Source: JANOMH01 sp031422295 (GTDB lineage: Bacteria; Pseudomonadota; Alphaproteobacteria; Rhodobacterales; Rhodobacteraceae). From it: 32,249 bases of DNA. Made by a program: the position numbers and the translations under genes. Shown here one piece after another: positions 26,322 through 32,249 of this stretch (positions are counted from its first letter, which is position 1; every line of letters begins with the position of its first letter). The stretch covers positions 1-32,249 of the forward strand of contig JANOQM010000060.1 in NCBI GenBank assembly GCA_031422295.1. The letters are read 5' to 3'. The notes under the pieces are model-generated. The model saw only the letters and a program-made list of their open reading frames with translations, was not told where the DNA came from and did no database searches.

Positions 26322-27227
26322 ATGGATCGCCTGACGGAAATGGAAGCGTTTGCCACAGTTGTGGACCAAGGCGGCTTCACCGACGCGGCCAAGAAGATGG
26401 GGATTTCAAAATCCGCTGTCTCAAAGCATGTCTCGGCACTCGAGGCCCGGCTTGGGGCCCGCCTGCTCAACCGCACCACTCGCCGGGTCAGCCCGACTGA
26501 AATCGGCCTTGCCTATTATGACCGCGCCCGCCGGGTGCTGAATGATGCAGGCGAAGCAGATGCGCTGGTCACCTCGATGCAATCCGCGCCGTCCGGCCTG
26601 CTGCGGATCAGCGTGGCCACCGATTTTGGCGTCAACCACCTGTCCCCGGTCTTGGGTGAGTTCCTGCAAGAATTCCCCGATATCACTGTGAACATGGTTC
26701 TGAACAACCGCTACGTCGAACTGATTTCCGAAGGTTTCGATATGGCCGTGCGGATCGGCGAACTTGAGGATAGCACCCTGCGTGCCCGCAAACTGACCGA
26801 AACCACGAAAAAGATGATCGCCTCGCCGGGCTATTTCCAGCAATATGGACGCCCGGAGAAAATTGATGATCTGAACGAACACAAGCTGCTGCATTATTCC
26901 AACCAGGCCAATGCGGCCGTGTGGAAACTGACCGCCCCCTCGGGTGAAAAACGGCAGGTCCGCACGGCGGGGTGGCTCACGGTGAACGACGGCCAATCGC
27001 TGCTGAATGCCTGTATCTCGGGCCTTGGGATCGCTTATCTTCCATCTTTTCTATACGCAGAATCAATGGCCAAGGGGCTGGTAGAAGAGGCCATTCCGGA
27101 TTTGCCAGTTGAAATTCAGGGCATTTATGCGGTCTATCCGCCGGGCCGGTTTACCCAGCCCAAAGTGCGCGCTTTCATCGACTTTCTGGTGAATGCCTTT
27201 GCCGATAAAGGCCCCGAGAAATGGTGA
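26322..27227 (+). CDS. LysR-family transcriptional regulator
   Basis: A 301-residue LysR-type regulator. The N-terminal helix-turn-helix is at about 16-45 (GGFTDAAKKMGISKSAVSKHVSALEARLG), followed by the linker helix LLNRTTRRVSPTEIG. Residues 90-295 form the periplasmic-binding-like effector domain (LLRISVATDFG, GFDMAVRIGELEDSTL, GLGIAYLPSFL). It resembles the CrgA-like branch (RTTRRVSPTEIG). Its divergent neighbour is the VOC gene, a possible target by the usual LysR habit, but this is unproven. A strong terminator follows 74 bp downstream. Confidence 0.92.
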   Translation: MDRLTEMEAFATVVDQGGFTDAAKKMGISKSAVSKHVSALEARLGARLLNRTTRRVSPTEIGLAYYDRARRVLNDAGEADALVTSMQSAPSGLLRISVATDFGVNHLSPVLGEFLQEFPDITVNMVLNNRYVELISEGFDMAVRIGELEDSTLRARKLTETTKKMIASPGYFQQYGRPEKIDDLNEHKLLHYSNQANAAVWKLTAPSGEKRQVRTAGWLTVNDGQSLLNACISGLGIAYLPSFLYAESMAKGLVEEAIPDLPVEIQGIYAVYPPGRFTQPKVRAFIDFLVNAFADKGPEKW

Positions 27228-27300
27228 CATTTCGCGGCCTTGTCTAGCAATGGCCGCATCGAGTTTCAAAGTTCTTCCCTGGGTCCCCGGACCCCACCTT

Positions 27301-27327
27301 GCGCGGCCCACTGTGGCCGCGCTTTTT
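27301..27327 (+). terminator. Rho-independent terminator after the LysR gene
   Basis: GCGCGGCC (27301-27308) and GGCCGCGC (27315-27322) make a perfect 8-bp GC stem with a 6-nt loop, followed by TTTTTAGTTTT. A weaker GCGGCC/GGCCGC pair lies upstream at 27234-27257. Confidence 0.85.
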
Positions 27328-27438
27328 AGTTTTCGATCACACCTTTTTCGCCACAAGGGCTTTTTGCCGGGCGAACCTTAACGATTCTTTCGGACTCTTG
27401 CGGCACAGTCCGGCTTGGGGGCATCTAAAGGTGCCGGG

Positions 27439-28152
27439 ATGAACAAACTTGTCGATTTGGTCGCGCCACGCACTTGGCTGGATGCGATACTTAAGGGCAG
27501 TGCCTTTATGGTGCTGATCCATGTCCTGAACTATGTCGTCACTGTGCTGATCCGCGGCGTCGCCTATTCGATCGGTGCAGATTTCCTGTCGACGACCATC
27601 ATCGCGCTGCCGTTTATTGCAATGATCATGGCCACCATGCGCCACCAGCACGAATTGCAGGAAAAACTGACCCTTCTGGCCAGCACCGATATGCTGACGG
27701 GACTGCCCAACCGGCGGGCATTCCTGACCCGTGCCACCGCAGCGACGCATGGCGGGCAGACCGGGGCGCTGCTGCTGCTGGACGCCGATCATTTCAAAAA
27801 GATCAATGATACATGGGGCCATGCGATTGGCGACCTCTGCCTGTCGGCCATTGCGGCCCGGCTGCGCGCCAGTCTGCGCCCCGGCGACTTGGTCGGGCGG
27901 CTGGGAGGCGAAGAGTTTTCAATCTTTCTGCCCGGCGTCAGTATCGCGCAGGCCCTGATGACTGGTGACCGGCTGTGTCAGGCTATCGCAATCGCGGCCG
28001 AGGGGCTGGAAAATGACATTCAGGTTACTTTGTCCATCGGCGCGGTCTTTTGCGACGCCCGCACCCCGCTGGACAAACTCATGGCCCAGGCCGACGCCGC
28101 CCTGTACCGGGCCAAGGCGGAGGGTCGGGCGCGCATGGTGATCTGGGCTTGA
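27439..28152 (+). CDS. membrane-anchored diguanylate cyclase (GGDEF)
   Basis: A 237-residue protein with two hydrophobic segments (about 16-38 and 43-66) and a C-terminal GGDEF domain (about 75-237) that makes cyclic di-GMP from two GTP. Conserved parts are DMLTGLPNRRAF, DADHFKKINDTWGHAIGD, the active-site GGEEF, and SIGAVFC. An RxxD inhibitory site (RPGD) lies five residues before GGEEF, so product inhibition is expected. ATG 27439 has AAAGGTG upstream; a TTG at 27415 would add eight residues. There is no separate sensor domain beyond the membrane region. Likely active. Confidence 0.92.
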   Translation: MNKLVDLVAPRTWLDAILKGSAFMVLIHVLNYVVTVLIRGVAYSIGADFLSTTIIALPFIAMIMATMRHQHELQEKLTLLASTDMLTGLPNRRAFLTRATAATHGGQTGALLLLDADHFKKINDTWGHAIGDLCLSAIAARLRASLRPGDLVGRLGGEEFSIFLPGVSIAQALMTGDRLCQAIAIAAEGLENDIQVTLSIGAVFCDARTPLDKLMAQADAALYRAKAEGRARMVIWA

Positions 28153-28164
28153 TAGTATGCGGGT

Positions 28165-29100
28165 CTATTCCGTTGAGGTAATAATCACTTCGACCCGCCG
28201 ATTGAATTCGCGTCCCTCGGCGGTCAGGTTTGAGGCGAGGGGGGACAAATAGCCCATTCCTTCGGCCTGCAGCTGATTGCGCGGAATACTATAATCGCTG
28301 ACCAGCCGTTCCAGCACCGACCCGGCCCGTCGTTTGGACAAAGCTATGTTGGCGTCCAGCCCCCCTTGGCTGTCAGTATGCCCGACCAAGGCGACGCGAC
28401 GACCGGGGTTTTCTAGCAAATAGTCAGCGAGGTCCTGCAAAGCGGCAAATGGGCCGGGGCCAAGTTGGGCCGATCCGGTTTCGAATGTCAGATCGGCCAA
28501 AATAACTCGGCCATCAGCCTCGATCCGTGCAGCAAAATCGCCGGGCGCGGTAACGGGTGTGGCACGAACCGGTGGCAGGGCGGTGGTGGTCAGGGCGTCG
28601 GCTTCGGTTTGCGGGCCGATGCGGGTGATCTGCAGGAACCCGGTCAGACTGGTCCGGCTGACCAGCAGGCTGACAAACTCGGGGCCATCCGGGCCTTCGG
28701 ACCGGGCCGACAAATAGCGGTAATCGCCCAGATCGACATACATTTCGGGCGCACCGATGGTGTCGATGCCAAACCGGAAATCAAACCCGCCGCATTGATC
28801 CGTATTGCATTCAAAAACGACCTCAAACCCAGCCGCAAGCAGTTGTTCGCGCAGCGGGGTCAGCAGTTGCAAGGTCGACAGGCCCGACGCATCAATTTGC
28901 CAGGCTTGGCGGGTCACTTCACCAATTGTCGGCACAGTTGGCACGGTTCCATTGGCAGATGGCCCGGTCGGCACAGCATAGCTGCCCATGGCCAGCGTTT
29001 CTGTATGGGTCAGGACGGCATTGCCCGGCACATCCAGCGTTACCGCCGCAACCGGGTGGGCCAGCATTACCAGCGCTATGAGGAACGGGCGAAACATCAA
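28165..29100 (-). CDS. OmpA-domain envelope protein
   Basis: A 311-residue exported protein. The N-terminus MMFRPFLIALVMLAHPVAA is a cleavable signal peptide. The middle (about 40-190) is unfamiliar; it contains one cysteine pair in FECNTDQCGGFDF. Residues about 200-311 are a peptidoglycan-binding OmpA domain, with TFETGSAQL, VALVGHTDSQGGLDANIALSKRRA, and EGREFNRRVEVIIT. It probably tethers to the cell wall in the periplasm. It follows the GNAT gene by 13 bp in the same direction and may be co-transcribed with it; a functional link is not obvious. Convergent with the diguanylate cyclase. Confidence 0.88.
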   Translation of the reverse strand: MMFRPFLIALVMLAHPVAAVTLDVPGNAVLTHTETLAMGSYAVPTGPSANGTVPTVPTIGEVTRQAWQIDASGLSTLQLLTPLREQLLAAGFEVVFECNTDQCGGFDFRFGIDTIGAPEMYVDLGDYRYLSARSEGPDGPEFVSLLVSRTSLTGFLQITRIGPQTEADALTTTALPPVRATPVTAPGDFAARIEADGRVILADLTFETGSAQLGPGPFAALQDLADYLLENPGRRVALVGHTDSQGGLDANIALSKRRAGSVLERLVSDYSIPRNQLQAEGMGYLSPLASNLTAEGREFNRRVEVIITSTE

Positions 29101-29113
29101 CGCGGGCTAAATC

Positions 29114-29839
29114 CTATTGGGGCCTGATACGATAGTGATATTGTCCCACAACCTCCATCCCGAGGGAAGCATACAGGGCATTGGCCGCAACATTGGCCCG
29201 CGTCACCACCAATGACAGGTCAACTGCGCCTTGCGCCTGCGCCCAGATAGCCGCCGCGCGGACAAGGTGCCGGGCCAGCCCCTGACGGCGGAATTTGGAC
29301 AGAACCTCAAGCGCATGCAGCATCGCATGCGTGCCATGACAGGCGACATACACCGTGCCCGCCGGACAATCCTGCCGTCGGCCCAGAAAACTGGTCTTGG
29401 GACCAAGGGCACGGTCCATGACCGCCAGCCGGGCCGGGCCGATATCGGCAGTCGCCCAAATCTCGGCCTGAACTGCCAGTGGGGGCCATGCACGAAAAGC
29501 ACTCAACCGCGGCAATCCGTCCCCGATCAGCACGTCCAAAGATGCAGCATAGGCAACCACGGGGTCTTTGACCGCGTATCCCGCGTCCGCCAGCAGCCTG
29601 TCCACGTCCGCATCACCATCCCGGATCATGAACAACGGGGCCTGACCTAACGCGGCCATGGCATGTTCGGCCAGTTCCAGATCACCCAAAGCCGGCGCGC
29701 CCACCATCGTCGCCGCGCTTACCCGCGACCCGCCGCCGCGTCCATCGCGGACCAGCCATGGACCAACCCGGTCGGTCCGGGCGGCGGGCCATGTGGCGTC
29801 AATCAGCGCATAAACATCAGCAGACCCCGGCAAGGTCAT
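29114..29839 (-). CDS. GNAT-family N-acetyltransferase
   Basis: A 241-residue acetyltransferase. The C-terminal part holds the GNAT core: HALEVLSKFRRQGLARHLVRAAAIWAQAQGA (about 180-210), where the RRQGLARHL loop binds acetyl-CoA, and NVAANALYASLGMEVVGQYHYR at the end. The first 100 residues are an N-terminal GNAT-like half without clear motifs, as in double-GNAT proteins. Its ATG overlaps the stop of the CinA-like gene by 4 nt (ATGA), so the two are translated together. The substrate is unknown. Confidence 0.85.
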   Translation of the reverse strand: MTLPGSADVYALIDATWPAARTDRVGPWLVRDGRGGGSRVSAATMVGAPALGDLELAEHAMAALGQAPLFMIRDGDADVDRLLADAGYAVKDPVVAYAASLDVLIGDGLPRLSAFRAWPPLAVQAEIWATADIGPARLAVMDRALGPKTSFLGRRQDCPAGTVYVACHGTHAMLHALEVLSKFRRQGLARHLVRAAAIWAQAQGAVDLSLVVTRANVAANALYASLGMEVVGQYHYRIRPQ

Positions 29840-30558
29840 GCCGGAAACAGGGCCTGCAACCGAGATATTGCGGCGCTGATCAACGCACTGTCATGCCCCC
29901 GGATCACAATATTCGCGCCATAAATCCCATTTTGGTTGAACGGGTAGGATCCGATCATCAGCCCCGGGTTCTCTTGCGCCAACGCCGTCAGCGGCCCGGC
30001 AATATCGCCCTCGCCCCGTTCAATCCGCCAGCTTTGCGACAGCAGCGGGACACCACCGGTCAACCCCGGCAGAACCGAAGCAACCATCGCCTGAAACACC
30101 GACGGAACCCCGGCCATCACATGCACATTGCGCAGGGTAAAACCGGGGGCCGAACTGACCGGATTGTCGATCAAAGCGGCCCCTTCCGGAATCCGGGCCA
30201 TCCGCAGCCGGGCCTCGTTCAGAACCGTGCCGGACCGGTCATAATGGGCCTGCAAGATGGCGCGGGCATCGGCGCGGATACCAATCGGCACGTCAAAAGC
30301 CGCCGCGATGCAATCGGCAGTGATATCATCATGCGTCGGGCCAATCCCGCCCGAGGTGAACACCTGTTCGAACGCAGCACTCAGCCCCTGCACGGCGGCG
30401 ATAATCGCGTCGCGATCATCCGACACGACCCGGACTTCCCGAAGATCAATTCCGACACGGGTCAACTCTCCCGCCAAATGATACATGTTGGAATCGCGGG
30501 TCCGGCCCGACAGAATTTCGTCGCCAATGACCAGCATGGCAGCAGTAGGGTTGGGCAT
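29836..30558 (-). CDS. CinA-like molybdopterin-binding-domain protein
   Basis: A 240-residue protein of the competence/damage-inducible CinA type. It has only the N-terminal MoaB/Mog-like domain, with AAMLVIGDEILSGRTRDSN, FTSGGIGPTHDDITADCIAAAF and the RMARIPEGAALI block. The C-terminal nicotinamide-mononucleotide deamidase domain of full CinA is absent. In full CinA the N-terminal domain has ADP-ribose pyrophosphatase activity; whether it does here is unknown. I chose ATG 30558 (MPNPTAAML); an upstream in-frame ATG at 30615 would add 19 residues that do not look like the family. Divergent from the methionine aminopeptidase gene with about 115 bp between. Confidence 0.87.
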   Translation of the reverse strand: MPNPTAAMLVIGDEILSGRTRDSNMYHLAGELTRVGIDLREVRVVSDDRDAIIAAVQGLSAAFEQVFTSGGIGPTHDDITADCIAAAFDVPIGIRADARAILQAHYDRSGTVLNEARLRMARIPEGAALIDNPVSSAPGFTLRNVHVMAGVPSVFQAMVASVLPGLTGGVPLLSQSWRIERGEGDIAGPLTALAQENPGLMIGSYPFNQNGIYGANIVIRGHDSALISAAISRLQALFPA

Positions 30559-30673
30559 CGGGCGGCTCCTGTTGTGATTTGCCCCGGTATAGCGGGCAAT
30601 AACCCGCTGTCCCACCCTAGATTCCCCGGGATTTATCGCCTATCTGAACCTCAGGAATGTAAAAGGTGACACG

Positions 30674-31483
30674 GTGGACGAACGCAGAGGACGGCTGACC
30701 AAGGACGGAATTCGCATCTATGAGGCTGCGGATTTCGCAGGCATGGCCCGCGCTGGTCAAGTTGCGGCGCAAATTCTGGATGACATTTCTGCGCATGTTT
30801 TCACCGGCCAGACCACGGGCGCGATTGACCGGGTGATCACCCAGATGATTGGTGACCGGGGGGCCGTTTCGGCCACCATCGGCTACAAAGGCTATCAACA
30901 CGCGTCCTGCATTTCGATCAATCATGTGGTCTGTCACGGGATTCCGGGCGATAAGATCCTCAAAGACGGCGATATTCTGAACATCGATGTCACCGTGATC
31001 GTCGATGGCTGGTATGGCGACAATTCCCGGATGTATGTCGCAGGCAACCTGCCGCGCAAGGCTGACCGGCTGATCCAGGTCACCCATGACGCGCTGATGA
31101 AAGGGATCGAGGCGGCCAAGCCCGGCAACACCTTTGGCGACATCGGTCATGCGATCCAGTCCCATGTCGAGGCCAACCGCATGTCCGTGGTCCGCGATTT
31201 CTGCGGTCACGGCCTAGGCCGCGTGTTCCACGCGCCACCGAACGTTTTGCATTACGGGCGGGCGGGCACCGGGCCACGGCTTGAGGAAGGCATGTTCTTT
31301 ACGATTGAGCCGATGGTCAACCTCGGCCGCGCCGAAACCAAAGTGCTGGCCGACGACTGGACCGCTGTGACCCGCGACAAATCGCTGTCGGCGCAGTTCG
31401 AACACTCGGTCGGGATCACCGCGACGGGGGTCGAAATTTTTACGATCTCCCCTGGCGGCAAGTTCCACCCGACCTGGGGTTAA
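30674..31483 (+). CDS. map: methionine aminopeptidase, type I
   Basis: A 269-residue metalloprotease that removes the N-terminal methionine of nascent proteins in the cytoplasm. The five metal ligands can be placed: Asp in NIDVTVIVDG and in GDNSRM, His in CGHGLGRVFH, Glu in TIEPMV, and Glu in EHSVGIT. It begins with GTG at 30674 (VDERRGRLTKDGIRIYEA), 5 bp after GGTGA; the sequence matches the family start. It stands alone, divergent from the CinA-like gene. The hairpin AGCGGG-CCCGCT at 30591-30608 lies in the gap. Confidence 0.95.
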   Translation: MDERRGRLTKDGIRIYEAADFAGMARAGQVAAQILDDISAHVFTGQTTGAIDRVITQMIGDRGAVSATIGYKGYQHASCISINHVVCHGIPGDKILKDGDILNIDVTVIVDGWYGDNSRMYVAGNLPRKADRLIQVTHDALMKGIEAAKPGNTFGDIGHAIQSHVEANRMSVVRDFCGHGLGRVFHAPPNVLHYGRAGTGPRLEEGMFFTIEPMVNLGRAETKVLADDWTAVTRDKSLSAQFEHSVGITATGVEIFTISPGGKFHPTWG

Positions 31484-31510
31484 GGGCAGGGCAATAGCCG
31501 CCGGCACTCC

Positions 31511-31540
31511 GTAGGGCGGGTGCACCCCACGCGCACCAAA
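31511..31540. repeat. REP-like intergenic repeat candidate
   Basis: GTAGGGCGGGTGCACCCCAC and flanking bases contain the perfect 10-bp palindrome GGGTGCACCC (31518-31527). From memory, sequences of this kind are common intergenic repeats in proteobacteria. Only one copy is visible in this window, so repeat status is unverified. Confidence 0.35.
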
Positions 31541-31559
31541 GGCTCGCCCCCACGCGCCG

Positions 31560-32111
31560 ACCGCTGTCTCGGGGCAGCCGTTTACCTATGACGCCAACGG
31601 CAAACTGCCCACCGGCCTTGATGGCAAGGTGATGACCTATGATGCCGAGAACCGTCCCCTGTCTATTGTGCTGAACGGGGTGCGGACGGAGTATGTTTAT
31701 GCCGCCGATGGTACCCAGCTCAAGATGATTGCCAATGTCGGCACCGTCACGGCCAACACCACGCTCTACCTCGGCCCGCTGGAGATTCAGAACTTCGGCG
31801 GGGTCACGACCGACGACACCTACATCGCCACGCCCCACCCCGACATCCGCGTCACCAATGGCATCGTCAGCTATCTGCACCACGACCAGCTCGGCTCGGT
31901 CGTTCTGATCACCGACGGGGCCGGGGCGCGGGCGCGGGAAATGGCGTACCGGCCTTATGGCGAGGTGCTGTACGCCTCCACGTCCCTCCCCGCCGTCCCG
32001 GCCGAGGCGCGGGGGTTTATTGGGGAGCGGTTCGACGCCGGGGCCGGGTTGCAATACCTCAACGCCCGGTATTATGATCCGCGAGTGGGGATGTTCCTGC
32101 AGCCCGTCTGA
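31560..32111 (+). pseudogene. Rhs/YD-repeat C-terminal core fragment
   Basis: About 183 codons in one frame encode YD repeats (FTYDANGKLPTGLDGKV, MTYDAENRPLSIVLNG) and the Rhs-associated core: YLHHDQLGSVVLITD, YRPYGEVLY, FIGERFDAGAGLQYLNARYYDPRVGMFLQP. The N-terminal shell is missing: in frame, upstream, there is a stop at 31512-31514, and the sequence changes to a REP-like repeat at about 31511-31540. The C-terminus ends at once with V-stop, where the family normally continues into DW or a variable toxin domain. The fragment therefore looks like a displaced, non-functional remnant. No immunity gene is seen in the remaining 138 bp. Confidence 0.8.
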
Positions 32112-32249
32112 ACCGCCCCGGGTTTACCGGAGGGTGATTTGTTCAATGACTATGCGACCATATCGAGTGAGTTCAGGTTTGCATGAGACACGCCTCCTGT
32201 GCTTCTGCGGGTGGGATGTATCCTATGGGGCCGAGAAGGCGGCGGTTGT

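Noticed and set aside
29758..30669. Plus-strand 303-codon frame opposite the GNAT and CinA-like genes
   Set aside because: Its translation is rich in Arg, Gln, His and Pro with no domain; both minus-strand genes are clear.

Overview
The window looks like a chromosome segment from a marine-type alphaproteobacterium of the Rhodobacteraceae (Rhodobacterales). The support is family-level recognition: an ilvD gene followed by a small lipoprotein, a DUF6478-type protein with a small companion, an alphaproteobacterial initiator tRNA, and GC-rich codons. No species is assigned. About 17.8 kb on the left is a genomic island inserted at the 3' end of the initiator tRNA gene. The right 14 kb is ordinary housekeeping chromosome.

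Left edge (1-508): the C-terminal end of an alpha/beta hydrolase, then non-coding DNA with a nested hairpin and a minus-strand terminator that was probably the original terminator of the initiator tRNA.

Island (about 509-18360): bounded by an exact 12-bp direct repeat that copies the tRNA 3' end. Its cargo is a minus-strand three-gene operon, overlapping at start and stop codons: a SNF2-family helicase, a type III (beta-class) DNA methyltransferase (Mod) and a type III restriction subunit (Res). Divergent from it is a 1006-residue protein with an N-terminal RelA/SpoT-like nucleotidyltransferase domain. This combination is the best candidate for an undescribed defence system: restriction-modification plus a possible nucleotide- or tRNA-modifying effector. 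Next come a 157-residue orphan with a very strong ribosome binding site, a sparse 1.2 kb region with one weak gene candidate, a small protein and an AlpA/excisionase-like HTH protein. The island ends with three consecutive recombinases: tyrosine, tyrosine, large serine. Three copies of the palindrome CTAC-N4-GTAGCT lie in three non-coding gaps of the island, each upstream of a small gene, and suggest a shared regulator. The serine recombinase gene runs through the attachment site into the antisense strand of the tRNA.

Right chromosome (18349-32249): initiator tRNA (minus), ilvD and its lipoprotein, a DUF6478-like protein and companion, a LysE-type exporter divergent from a WYL regulator, a 2,4-dienoyl-CoA reductase, a VOC protein, a LysR regulator with a strong terminator, a membrane diguanylate cyclase, an OmpA-domain protein, a GNAT acetyltransferase translationally coupled to a CinA-like molybdopterin-binding protein, methionine aminopeptidase, and a decayed Rhs C-terminal core fragment at the edge.

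All functional statements are from reading the sequence and knowledge of families; no database search was done.
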